From assembly GCA_038214085.1 (NCBI GenBank), contig JBBQSF010000074.1, forward strand, positions 1 through 14,797: a stretch of 14,797 nucleotides of DNA. Direction: 5' to 3'. This document shows, piece by piece, positions 7,285 through 14,797 of this stretch. A program made the position numbers and the translations under genes. Positions within the stretch are counted from its first letter, which is position 1. The number at the start of each line of letters is the position of its first letter. The notes beneath the pieces are model-generated. The model worked only from the letters and a program-made list of their open reading frames with translations. It was not told where the DNA came from and searched no databases. Source of the DNA: JBBQSF01 sp038214085. Its GTDB lineage: Bacteria > Bacteroidota > Bacteroidia > Bacteroidales > CG2-30-32-10.

Positions 7285-7303
7285 TAATTAAACTACTTCG
7301 GTT

Positions 7304-8770
7304 ATGAGAAAACTTGTTCTTATTATTTTAATTTCGGTTCTGTCGTTTTCTGCCTCAGCAAAAAAACTGCAAGCCTACATGTCATATAGCACTTTTTGTT
7401 CTCCTACTGACGGACCATATATTGAAACTTACCTTACTGTTCTGGCAAAAACTGTTGAGTTTCTTAAAAATGACAATGGCAAATTTCAGGCGACTGTTGA
7501 AATCATGATGGTTTTTAAAAAAGATGGCGTTATTCAGGATTTCAAAAAAACCAATTTGATGAGTCCTGAAATTGATGATACTTCAAAAACTGATTTTACT
7601 TTTATTGATCAGCAAAGATTTTTACTTCCTAATGGAAACTATAGCGTTGAAATACAGATTTCTGATAAAAACCTTAAAGAGGTGGTTCCCTATAAGACTA
7701 TTGAAAATTTATTGGTAAGCTTCCCAGCTGATTCAGTTAGTGTGTCCGGTGTGCAGCTTATTGAATCTTATAAAGTTGCTACCAATCCCGGAATTTTAAC
7801 TAAAAATGGATATGATCTGGTACCATTTTCTATAAATTATTATCCTCAGTCAATCAAAAAGCTGACCTTTTATTCCGAAATTTATAATACTGACAAGGTC
7901 TTTACAGGGTCTAACACAAAGTTTATTGTTAATTACTATATCGAGTCTTTTGAAACAAATAAATATCTTAATAGCTTTTATTCATTTAAAAAAGAAACTG
8001 CAAAAAATGTTGTTGTAGTTTTTAATGAATTTGATATTACTGAATTACCTTCAGGCAATTATAATCTTGTTATTGAAGTAAAGGACAAAGACAACAAAAG
8101 TGTGGCAAGCAATAAACTTTTTTTTCAGCGTAGCAATCCTGGCATTCAGTTGGAATTGGCGGATATTAAAAGCGTTGATGTCACAAGTACTTTTGCTGAT
8201 AAAATCAACGATATCGATTCTCTCACGGACTTTATTAAATCCACTTACCCTGTTTCAACACAAATGGAAAAGATGTTTGCGGAAAATCATTTGAAAAAAT
8301 CTGATATCATAGTATTGAAACAGTATTTTTATAATTTCTGGGTAAACCGCAATGCGCTGAGTCCTGAAAAAGCATGGCTTACTTATTATACAGAGGTTAA
8401 AAAAGTAAATGCTGAATACAAAACCATCATTAAAAAAGGTTACGAAACCGACAGAGGCAGAGTGTATTTGCAATATGGCGCTCCAAATTCAATTACTGAA
8501 AGTGTGAACGAACCAAGTGCATATCCTTACGAAATCTGGCATTATTATACTTTGAACAATCAAAAAAATAAAAAGTTTGTGTTTTACAATACCGATCTTG
8601 TAACAAACGATTACGAATTGCTTCATTCCGATGCAATTGGAGAAATCTCTGATCCTTCATGGCAAATGAAACTCGTTAACCGCAATACTTCTACAAATAA
8701 CCCTGATCAGATTAAAGGCATCGATCATTTTGGCGGTAAATCGGACGACTTCTATAAAAATCCTTATTAG
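7304..8770 (+). CDS. Exported GWxTD-domain protein
   Basis: This 488-aa protein has a Sec signal peptide (MRKLVLIILISVLSFSASA, probable cleavage near residue 19-20, no lipobox Cys). Residues about 22-300 are beta-rich and arranged like tandem beta-sandwich segments (for example LPNGNYSVEIQI and LPSGNYNLVIEV, two similar blocks near 110 and 250). The C-terminal part carries the family signature at 379-388, GYETDRGRVY, followed by LQYGAP and the EIWHYY segment. This is the GWxTD motif with Tyr in place of Trp. GWxTD proteins are common in Bacteroidota and are usually predicted periplasmic or outer-membrane associated; their biochemical role is unknown to me. The protein begins a run of secreted-protein genes. 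The stop is 52 nt before the likely start of the next gene, so co-transcription is possible. Confidence 0.8.
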   Translation: MRKLVLIILISVLSFSASAKKLQAYMSYSTFCSPTDGPYIETYLTVLAKTVEFLKNDNGKFQATVEIMMVFKKDGVIQDFKKTNLMSPEIDDTSKTDFTFIDQQRFLLPNGNYSVEIQISDKNLKEVVPYKTIENLLVSFPADSVSVSGVQLIESYKVATNPGILTKNGYDLVPFSINYYPQSIKKLTFYSEIYNTDKVFTGSNTKFIVNYYIESFETNKYLNSFYSFKKETAKNVVVVFNEFDITELPSGNYNLVIEVKDKDNKSVASNKLFFQRSNPGIQLELADIKSVDVTSTFADKINDIDSLTDFIKSTYPVSTQMEKMFAENHLKKSDIIVLKQYFYNFWVNRNALSPEKAWLTYYTEVKKVNAEYKTIIKKGYETDRGRVYLQYGAPNSITESVNEPSAYPYEIWHYYTLNNQKNKKFVFYNTDLVTNDYELLHSDAIGEISDPSWQMKLVNRNTSTNNPDQIKGIDHFGGKSDDFYKNPY

Positions 8771-8822
8771 ATTTTATAAAACTGGGTAGACTTTATTGAG
8801 CGAAATATGTTTAAATTTTTTT

Positions 8823-10250
8823 ATGAAAAGACTTCTGTACGCCCTGATAGTTCTATTTATTTCCGCCAATTTGTTTGGCCAATCAATTCAATTTATAAAA
8901 AATTTTGGTGATGTATGCCCTGACTTTGGATTGTCAGTGGATCAAACAAAAGACAATGGCTATATTTTGCTTGGTCATACTCAAAATTATTCCGCAGTAG
9001 GGCAACAAGATATTCTTCTGATAAAAACCGATTCGTTAGGGAATTTTTTATGGCAAAAATTATTTGGAGGAAGCAACTTAGATTTCGGACAATCGGTTCA
9101 GCAAACTTTTGATAAAGGATTCATCATTTGCGGATTTACAAATAGTTTTGGCGCAGGTGGCAATGATATTTATATTGTAAAAACTGATTCCATTGGAAAT
9201 TTTCAATGGCAGAATACTTTCGGAGGCACTGGCAATGATTATGGCTATTGTGTATAACAAACCTACGATAAAGGATTTATTATTTGCGGTAGCACAAATA
9301 GTTTTGGGGCTGGTAATATGGATGCAATTCTGATTAAAACAGATTCAATTGGAAACCAGCAATGGGCTAATTATTATGGTGGTTCAGGAAACGATGGTTC
9401 GTATTCTTTGAACATTACAATTGATAACGGATATGCACTTGCTGGATATACATTTAATTTTGGTGCACAAAATGATGATGCAATGCTGATAAAAACGGAT
9501 TCAGCCGGCAACCAGCAATGGTTGAAAATATTCGGTGGTGCGGGAAATGATAGAGCCTTAAGTGTTAGACAAACTATTGACAAAGGATTTTGTTTTGGAG
9601 GCTCTACAAACAGTTATGGTAACGGTTCTGACGATATGTACCTTGTGAAAACAGATTCATTGGGAAATATTTCTTATTATAAAACTTTTGGAGGTGTACT
9701 TTCTGATAAAGCTTATTCAATTGATCTTACTCATGATAATGGGTTTGTACTTGCAGGCGAAACCAATAGCTTTGGAGCGGGGAGTTCGGATTTATATGTT
9801 GTGAAAACAGATACTGCAGGAAATTTACTTTGGCAGAATTTTTTCGGTGGAGCAGAAAATGACATGGGATTTACTGTGAAAACTACCAATGACAATGGTT
9901 ATATTGTTATTGGAAATACTTATTCGTACGGCGTGCCTACTTGGTCTGATATATTTCTTGTTAAAACAGATTCGGTTGGTTTTGCCTCAGATATTATTGA
10001 TTTTAAAAACAATTATTTGGATGTTTTAATCTACCCGAATCCGGTAGTAGAAAAATTTCATATTTTCTCCAATAATAATACTGAGCAAATGAATATTTCC
10101 ATTATGAATACTCAAGGTCAGCTATTGATGCATCGGATTGTTTCAACTGCAAATACTGAAATTAATATTTCTGACTTTGCAAATGGAATTTATTTTCTGC
10201 ACATTAATGCTGGCAATTATAATTGTGTGAAGAAAATTATTAAAGAATAA
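8823..10250 (+). pseudogene. Seven-repeat propeller-like T9SS-secreted protein, interrupted by one in-frame TAA
   Basis: The start chosen is ATG 8823, which gives a clean signal peptide (MKRLLYALIVLFISANLFGQ); an upstream in-frame ATG at 8796 would spoil it. The frame has 475 positions but codon 145 is TAA (9255-9257). After the stop the same frame continues without any shift to 10250. Seven repeats of 52-53 residues start at 28, 81, 133, 185, 237, 289 and 341. Each follows the pattern FGG..ND.G.SV.QT.D.GF...G.TNSFGAG..D..LVKTDS.GN..W. Seven such repeats suggest a seven-bladed beta-propeller (inference). Residues from about 400 form a type IX sorting domain beginning IYPNPV and ending VKKIIKE. 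In the other repeats the stop position is Gln (SVQQT, SVRQT), so TAA very likely replaced CAA by one C-to-T change. Alternatives are a sequencing error, readthrough, or two polypeptides, the second starting at ATG 9318 without a signal peptide. Confidence 0.8.
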
Positions 10251-10528
10251 TTTTCTTGAAAAATATGTGCGACCTTTTTAAAGATAACGACAATAGGGGC
10301 TAAGATAATTCATTAAATACAAAGCATGCACATAGAATTAAGAAACTTTTTTTTTCTGCGAATCACTTTATTATTGTGCTTAATATTCACCCTCTGCAAG
10401 TTATTTAGTTCAAGAATTTTATTTTGATAATAAATTATCATATTTAAATCAAAATAATATATATTTGATGTTTAATCTATATTTTCAAATCCATTAATTT
10501 TATTCGTTAATCTAAAATCTAAAATTTT
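10251..10528. other. AT-rich intergenic stretch
   Basis: No supported gene. A 33-codon hydrophobic frame at 10326-10427 has no start signal and is probably chance. A TATATTTG box (10460-10467) matches the -7 consensus and could drive the gene at 10529 with a leader of about 60 nt; no TTTG lies at the right distance upstream of it. Confidence 0.5.
10460..10467 (+). promoter_or_regulatory. Possible -7 promoter box of the 512-aa exported protein gene
   Basis: TATATTTG fits TAnnTTTG exactly. The identical octamer occurs on the minus strand before the gene ending at 13106. No -33 TTTG at 19-21 nt spacing is visible here. Confidence 0.3.
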
Positions 10529-12067
10529 ATGAAAAACCTTTTTTTGATTCTGGCATTTTTGGTAATTATATCTGAACAAGCATATAGTCAATCTGCCGAA
10601 ATTACAAATGTTCGAAAAAAAGAATTCAAAGGAGTTTACCCAATCATTAATCATTCTACAAATGAAGCAGCTGGTTATTATACCTTTTATGTAAATGAAA
10701 AAGTTGGTGGGGGAAAAATAAATTTCATCATTGCTATCTTTGATATTGAAATGAATCTGATAAAACAAACTCCAATAACTATAACCAAATCATCAAATGT
10801 TGACGGGTCTGAATTTAATGGAAAGGATTTTTTATTTGTTTTTAATGATTATGTAAAAAAAACCTTGACCTATGTTACTGTTGATTCAACTGGCGAAATA
10901 ATTAAAACTCTTGGTATAAAAGAAGAGAAAAGGTATGCTGCCACTGCTGATGTTTATTCGGCTTATGATGGCTTTTTTATTATTAAACCTATTAAAGAAA
11001 AAAAATGGGGCTACTCAATTGAAAAAGTTGACAGAGAGTTGAATTCATTATGGGAGAAAAGATTCACTGTTGATAAAGGTTTTATTGGCGTTGAATCCGT
11101 TGAATCCGGGAAAGACCGTATTGCAATCATACAAATAACTTCACCGAGTGCATTTTCAGCTAAAGCGAAACCTGAGTTGATTTGTCTCTCTGATGAAACT
11201 GGTGAAGAACTATATACGTATCCTTTATATGATGGCGAAGCTACTTGCATGCCAACAGCATTTCTGATCGATAAAGATAACAATATTGTAACCGGAGGAA
11301 TGTACTTTGATGGCGAAAAATGGGATGCTACTAATTCCGATGGTGTATTTCTTTTAAAAGTTTCCTCTACTGGAGAAAAATTGGCATATAAAAAGAACAG
11401 TTGGGAGGACGGTATTCAAAAATTCATTAAAGCGGGAACAGAGAAAACATTCACAATAAGCAGTAAACCAAAAGTTCTGTTTCACGAAATAGTAGAGAGT
11501 ACTGACGGCAGTTATCAGGTAATTGGAGAGACATTTAAAAAGAGTATGCAACTGGTGAGTGTTAAATTGAAGGATATGATCACCGGAAGGTTTATCGGGG
11601 ATATCTCAAGCGATAATAGCGGTTCCAAGCCTGTTACTTTTGAAGTGTTGGATTTTATCATTTTTAATTTTTCTAAAACAGCGGATATCGATAATTTGAC
11701 TATGATTGAAAAGGAACATACTAAAATTTCATGCTACCCTCCTTATAATGGTATTGGCGGTTTATCGCTTGCATTGTCAGTAAAGAAATTTGGCTTTTTT
11801 AATTTCGGGTTTACCTCTGTTCTTCCAGATACAAAGCAACCAATACTTATATCAGCAAATTTTTCTGATAAAGAACCATACGTTGGTATTAATACTATTG
11901 AAAAAGATAAAAAAACAATTTTTCATCAAATTCCAGTAACACGTAAAACAATTAAAGGTGGCAATGTTGGTGTTATGAAATCAAAACCTGGTTATCTTGG
12001 AATTTTCCTCTATGATAAAAAGGACGAATCAATTCTAATGTATCTGGAAGAAATTAAAATCAATTAA
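10529..12067 (+). CDS. Exported protein of unknown function, 512 aa
   Basis: It has a signal peptide (MKNLFLILAFLVIISEQAYS, cleavage near 20-21) and no lipobox, sorting domain or membrane segments after it. The body is beta-rich and irregularly repetitive. Blade-like segments end in a side chain and turn such as LICLSDETGEELY (about 214-226) and FLLKVSSTGEKLAY (about 273-286), and there is a GGMYFDG block (about 256-262). This suggests a beta-propeller or similar all-beta fold in the periplasm or outside the cell (inference). I do not recognise the family with confidence. A C-terminal region rich in Lys/Asp ends LYDKKDESILMYLEEIKIN, which is not a T9SS sorting signal. It is transcribed toward the 12102-13019 gene and ends 34 nt from it. 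Confidence 0.75.
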   Translation: MKNLFLILAFLVIISEQAYSQSAEITNVRKKEFKGVYPIINHSTNEAAGYYTFYVNEKVGGGKINFIIAIFDIEMNLIKQTPITITKSSNVDGSEFNGKDFLFVFNDYVKKTLTYVTVDSTGEIIKTLGIKEEKRYAATADVYSAYDGFFIIKPIKEKKWGYSIEKVDRELNSLWEKRFTVDKGFIGVESVESGKDRIAIIQITSPSAFSAKAKPELICLSDETGEELYTYPLYDGEATCMPTAFLIDKDNNIVTGGMYFDGEKWDATNSDGVFLLKVSSTGEKLAYKKNSWEDGIQKFIKAGTEKTFTISSKPKVLFHEIVESTDGSYQVIGETFKKSMQLVSVKLKDMITGRFIGDISSDNSGSKPVTFEVLDFIIFNFSKTADIDNLTMIEKEHTKISCYPPYNGIGGLSLALSVKKFGFFNFGFTSVLPDTKQPILISANFSDKEPYVGINTIEKDKKTIFHQIPVTRKTIKGGNVGVMKSKPGYLGIFLYDKKDESILMYLEEIKIN

Positions 12068-12084
12068 TAAAGACTTCTTTCTGA

Positions 12085-12101
12085 TTTTAATTATATTAAA
12101 A
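12085..12101. terminator. Weak AT-only hairpin between convergent genes
   Basis: TTTTAAT (12085-12091) and ATTAAAA (12095-12101) are perfect complements around a 3-nt loop, centred in the 34-nt gap between two convergent genes. The stem has no G-C pair and no separate T-run, so its strength is doubtful. The position fits a shared terminator. Confidence 0.3.
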
Positions 12102-13019
12102 CTACCAACCGTAACCAATTTTTATTCCGGCAGAAATGCAAGGAACAATATCTTTTGTAGTATTCATAGTTGTTATAAGTGAATTTCCGGAATAATGAAA
12201 TGAGGCAGTTGTAATGTTTCTGTTTCTAACTCCTATTCCACAATAGTAATCCACACATACATTGTCCGACCAGTAAGAGATAAAACCCAGTTTTAATTGA
12301 AAATCGGTAATTAATCTGTGTTGATCAATAGGTGGAGTGATTGGTTGGCTGTTATATTGAAATACTTCTGATTGATATGATCTGAATCTTATTTCGGGGC
12401 TAAAATACAACTCTTGCAATCCTAAATAATACTTGGAAGTATAAAAATGCGGACTCAATACGAAACTGTATCCAATTTTAGATTTCATGTTGTCAATGGC
12501 AATTTCGTCATTCATTACAAAATAATAATAATCTGTGAGCGTAATCCCAACCCCAGCTTCCAATCCAACATGATCAGATAATCTATGTTCGTAAGAAAAG
12601 GGGATGTCTCCGTTAAAGATTAGTAATGGGTTAAGTTTAACAATTCTGAATATTTTATTGTCTACAATATTGTGTTTGTATTCTATTTTTGAATATGTAA
12701 CCGTTGTAACGTTTCCTTTATCCATCTTATCAACCCGGTTATACTGAACATCTGAATTGTCATTTTTTTCAGTAGACTCAATTTTTTTATTTAATACATC
12801 TTTAGTCCCGTTTTCATAAACAATCATGTAAACTTTGCTTTTTTGGATTGAAATTAAAGGGCCGTCAAGATTATCAAACTTTTTGTACTTTACATAATCA
12901 GGTGTGATTTCAAGTATTTTTGAAACTATTTTTTCGCCATCAGCTTGTACTAATGTGTCTTGAGATTTTACCGATAGGGTAATAGCAAAAAATAATAGAA
13001 AAAGGGTGAATGTTTTCAT
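12102..13019 (-). CDS. Exported two-part protein, probable outer-membrane beta-barrel
   Basis: This 305-aa protein has a signal peptide (MKTFTLFLLFFAITLSVKS, cleavage before QD). The first mature part (about 20-80) is a small beta module of a kind often seen at the N-terminus of Bacteroidota surface proteins: a DTLVQADGEKIVSKILEI strand pair, then KYKKFDNLDGP, then VYMIVYENGTKDV. A Lys/Asp/Asn-rich linker follows to about 120. From about 125 to the end, alternating hydrophobic and aromatic strands (IPFSYEHRLSDHVGLEAGVG, YYFSPEIRFRSY, FQLKLGFISYW, CISAGIKIGYGW) look like an eight-strand-type outer-membrane barrel ending in an aromatic residue (Trp), as porin-like barrels do. The function is unknown. 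On the minus strand a TACATTTG box (13049-13056) lies 30 nt upstream of the ATG. Confidence 0.75.
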   Translation of the reverse strand: MKTFTLFLLFFAITLSVKSQDTLVQADGEKIVSKILEITPDYVKYKKFDNLDGPLISIQKSKVYMIVYENGTKDVLNKKIESTEKNDNSDVQYNRVDKMDKGNVTTVTYSKIEYKHNIVDNKIFRIVKLNPLLIFNGDIPFSYEHRLSDHVGLEAGVGITLTDYYYFVMNDEIAIDNMKSKIGYSFVLSPHFYTSKYYLGLQELYFSPEIRFRSYQSEVFQYNSQPITPPIDQHRLITDFQLKLGFISYWSDNVCVDYYCGIGVRNRNITTASFHYSGNSLITTMNTTKDIVPCISAGIKIGYGW

Positions 13020-13048
13020 AATTTGGTTATTAATTTAAACAATAAATA

Positions 13049-13056
13049 CAAATGTA
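13049..13056 (-). promoter_or_regulatory. Possible -7 promoter box of the beta-barrel gene
   Basis: On the minus strand TACATTTG fits TAnnTTTG, giving a start near 13045 and a leader of about 26 nt. No clear -33 TTTG is visible. Confidence 0.35.
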
Positions 13057-13105
13057 TGTAATTTATTTATGTTTCATTTATTTAATGTTATATGTTATCT
13101 CCTGA

Positions 13106-14014
13106 TTATTTTTTAATAAGTTTTCCTAATAATGATTTTTGATTGTTTGATAGTTTTACAACATATAATCCAGGTTTCAAATTCCCGATAAAATATTCCT
13201 CACTCACAGCATTATTGGTCGTCAAATGAGCATTAAACACTTCATCGCCTATACAATTGTATATCGACATCTGTATTGGGTCAAAAATCGAACAATTTGA
13301 TTTCAAGCTGAAGCTGTTTTCTGCTGGGTTTGGAAAAATTTCAAAAGATTCTTCTTTGGCTATTTCACTCGTTGTTGTTACAATCCCATTTAGCGAAATA
13401 TTGTCAACATACATTATTGTTCCTGATTGCGGGTTTGTTCCTGTTGACGACATGATAATGATATTCATTGAATCAGGAACTTCAAAGCTTGTATAATTGA
13501 TAGGAACGGTAATTGGAGTCCATGCATTTATTGTATCACCAATTATTAATGATCCTTTTCCTATAGTGTCTCTGTTTCCAGTAATAATATTTGTTTTGTA
13601 AATTCCCACTGCAATCATACAACTGTCGCCATTAACAGGAAAAAATTTAAAATTCCCCTGAAGATTTTCAGGAAGTGTGTTGTAAGGAATACCACCACTC
13701 ACAGTTCCTGTTTGTGCAACAACATCTAAATTAAATTTTCCAAGCGTAAGCAATCCTGGAGCAACAGTTGAAAATCCCGCTGGGTTTACATTCTGAAGTT
13801 TGGCACAAAAAGTTCCTGAATAAGGAGCTGTATTGTCCTTTGTCACCGTTATTACAGTCACAAACAATATTTTTGCATTCGATGTGGCCCAGCTTACAGG
13901 GTTTTCGAGTCCGTTACTGGTGACCCAGTTCTCAAAATTGTTATTGGGAACAGCCTGAGCGAAAACTGAGCTTAGCGCAAATGAAAGGAATAAAGTGGCG
14001 AATAAGTTTTTCAT
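13106..14014 (-). CDS. T9SS-secreted beta-sandwich protein
   Basis: This 302-aa protein starts with a signal peptide (MKNLFATLFLSFALSSVFAQ, cleavage before AVP). Residues about 21-215 look like one beta-sandwich module resembling the PCMD/carbohydrate-binding-like domains of Bacteroidota. It opens with VPNNNFENWV and NPVSWATSNA, continues with PYSGTFCAKLQNV, LQGNFKF, GDSCMIAVGIYK and WTPITVPINY, and closes with MYVDNISLNGI. Residues 225-302 are a type A T9SS sorting domain: EIFPNPAENSFSL at its start, GLYVVKLSNN near the end and a basic GKLIKK terminus. The protein is thus predicted to cross the outer membrane through the type IX machinery and become anchored or released. Ligand and role are not evident, and the PCMD resemblance is by eye only. 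A TATATTTG box (14029-14036, minus strand) lies just upstream. Confidence 0.8.
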   Translation of the reverse strand: MKNLFATLFLSFALSSVFAQAVPNNNFENWVTSNGLENPVSWATSNAKILFVTVITVTKDNTAPYSGTFCAKLQNVNPAGFSTVAPGLLTLGKFNLDVVAQTGTVSGGIPYNTLPENLQGNFKFFPVNGDSCMIAVGIYKTNIITGNRDTIGKGSLIIGDTINAWTPITVPINYTSFEVPDSMNIIIMSSTGTNPQSGTIMYVDNISLNGIVTTTSEIAKEESFEIFPNPAENSFSLKSNCSIFDPIQMSIYNCIGDEVFNAHLTTNNAVSEEYFIGNLKPGLYVVKLSNNQKSLLGKLIKK

Positions 14015-14028
14015 AAATTTATTTTTAA

Positions 14029-14036
14029 CAAATATA
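14029..14036 (-). promoter_or_regulatory. Possible -7 promoter box of the T9SS-secreted protein gene
   Basis: On the minus strand TATATTTG matches TAnnTTTG 14 nt before the ATG at 14014, implying a leader of about 10 nt. The identical octamer precedes the gene at 10529. No -33 element is visible. Confidence 0.35.
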
Positions 14037-14090
14037 GAAACTATTTTTATAAAAATATTCTACTTTTATTTTTTTATTCATTTTCCTGAT

Positions 14091-14117
14091 AAAAAAAAGA
14101 TGCCTCGCATTGAGACA
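14091..14117 (-). terminator. Intrinsic terminator of the partial gene at the right edge
   Basis: On the minus strand TGTCTC (14112-14117) pairs with GAGGCA (14101-14106) around a 5-nt loop, with one G-U pair. Two bases later comes a run of eight T (complement of 14091-14098). It lies 11 nt after the stop of the gene ending at 14129. A T-run on the other side makes the structure symmetrical, but there is no plus-strand gene ending here. Confidence 0.75.
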
Positions 14118-14128
14118 ACTTTTTTTTG

Positions 14129-14797
14129 TTATTCGAGTCCGATTTTATTAAAGTAAAACACATTTCGTTTGTTTTTATCCTTGTCCTTAATTCTTTCGTA
14201 TCCCCATGCCAGAAAGTAATTATCGTACCAGAAAGACATATCATTTGACCAATCTTGTTTAACTTTATCACCTTCTTTTGAAGTTTCAATTTCTGTGGTT
14301 TGTTTGCCCTGAATAACAGTATTATTTCTAATGATCTGCGATTTGATTTGTCCACCTACGCTGTATGCAAGTATGATATCATCGCCGTCGTGCATAACCT
14401 TAACTCTTTCTTTAAGATTGTAAGTAAGAATGTCTTCAATTTCGAAACAATTGTCCCAAAGCATTTCACCATCCTTATCAAAACCCGCAATAACAGCATG
14501 TGTGTATCTGAAACCATCAAAAACAGTATAGCACTGCTGTGTGCATTTTCCGCCAGTACAAGTGGTGTAGCAGGTGGTGTGGTATTGTGGATAAAATGCT
14601 TCACCAATCATGATGTATTCATCATTTTTTAAAATCAGGTCATGAACAAGTAAATTATAGTTTACATTGATTTCTTTTCCTTTTTTCGCAGCTTTCTTGT
14701 TTTGTTTTTTTAAAACTCTGGTTTCATATTCACCCAAGAATTTAAAAAAGTTTTCAAATTTTGTAAAAGGATAATATTTGATGTAGTCCTGTTTCTC
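14129..14797 (-). CDS. C-terminal 222 residues of an uncharacterised protein (5' end beyond the window)
   Basis: The frame is open from the right edge to TAA at 14129-14131, so the gene starts outside the window. A TTG at 14735-14737 could be misread as a start, but the 20 codons before it (KQDYIKYYPFTKFENFFKF) read as normal protein. A lysine-rich helix (KKQNKKAAKKGK) is followed by beta-rich sequence: YIMIGEAFYP, a cysteine cluster C-x3-C-x4-C-x3-C at partial residues 76, 80, 85 and 89, then FRYTHAVIAGFDKDGEMLW, and an ending with DNYFLAWGYERIKDKDK and VFYFNKIGLE. The FDKDGEMLW-type segments resemble blades of exported Bacteroidota beta-propellers, so a periplasmic or surface protein is likely (inference). 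No sorting domain is present at the end. I do not recognise the family. Confidence 0.75.
   Translation of the reverse strand, partial: EKQDYIKYYPFTKFENFFKFLGEYETRVLKKQNKKAAKKGKEINVNYNLLVHDLILKNDEYIMIGEAFYPQYHTTCYTTCTGGKCTQQCYTVFDGFRYTHAVIAGFDKDGEMLWDNCFEIEDILTYNLKERVKVMHDGDDIILAYSVGGQIKSQIIRNNTVIQGKQTTEIETSKEGDKVKQDWSNDMSFWYDNYFLAWGYERIKDKDKNKRNVFYFNKIGLE

Larger units (their letters stand above)
6899..7303. other. About 400 nt with no supported gene
   Basis: This stretch lies between the divergent tRNA-Ser gene and the GWxTD gene. It has a run of 11 T (6920-6930) and is AT-rich throughout. It contains one small plus-strand frame (7127-7246) of doubtful reality and, at its right end, the likely promoter of the next gene. 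I see no RNA family, no strong hairpin and no repeat in the remainder. The apparent plus-strand reading frames that enter it from the left cross the tRNA and are artefacts. Confidence 0.6.

Noticed and set aside
8796..8822. ATG 8796 as the start of the propeller gene
   Set aside because: It would put nine extra residues before a textbook signal peptide. ATG 8823 gives the signal peptide directly.
10326..10427. 33-codon hydrophobic frame
   Set aside because: There is no start signal, and its hydrophobic content is expected from T-rich DNA.
14735..14737. TTG as start codon of the right-edge minus-strand gene
   Set aside because: The frame continues upstream to the window edge with normal protein-like sequence, so the gene is truncated by the window rather than starting there.

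Overview
The window looks like chromosomal DNA of an AT-rich member of the Bacteroidota. The evidence is three genes with Sec signal peptides plus typical Bacteroidota surface features (two type IX secretion C-terminal sorting modules with a Y/F-PNP start and a KKIIK/KLIKK-like end, and one GWxTD-domain protein), weak or absent Shine-Dalgarno sequences, several TAnnTTTG (-7) promoter-like boxes, and a tRNA-Ser without an encoded CCA. There are no transposases, CRISPR arrays or phage genes.

Left part (159-6537, + strand): a tight three-gene operon made of two different glyceraldehyde-3-phosphate dehydrogenase (GAPDH) paralogues on either side of a 1365-residue PPDK-type dikinase-like protein. 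The gaps are 2 nt and 26 nt. The dikinase-like protein carries the ATP-grasp (nucleotide-binding) domain and the phosphohistidine swivelling domain at its C-terminus. It has no C-terminal PEP/pyruvate TIM barrel, and about 870 residues of unrecognised, probably helical sequence precede the ATP-grasp domain. The upstream GAPDH is of ordinary length with the NAD-type Asp34. The downstream one is long (417 aa), lacks that Asp, and has a rewritten Cys motif. This operon is the best candidate for an undescribed metabolic or regulatory module in the window: a phosphohistidine enzyme of unknown acceptor linked to triose-phosphate oxidation/reduction.

Middle (6538-7303): a non-coding stretch with two conspicuous inverted repeats, a probable terminator, and a tRNA-Ser(UGA) gene on the - strand, followed by about 400 nt with only one doubtful tiny reading frame.

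Right part (7304-14797): cell-envelope or secreted proteins. On the + strand there is a GWxTD-domain protein, a seven-repeat propeller-like protein with a T9SS sorting domain that is split by one in-frame TAA, and a 512-aa exported protein of unknown function. Convergent to these on the - strand are a two-part probable outer-membrane beta-barrel protein, a T9SS-sorted beta-sandwich protein, and the C-terminal 222 residues of a further uncharacterised protein that runs off the right edge and ends at a clear intrinsic terminator.
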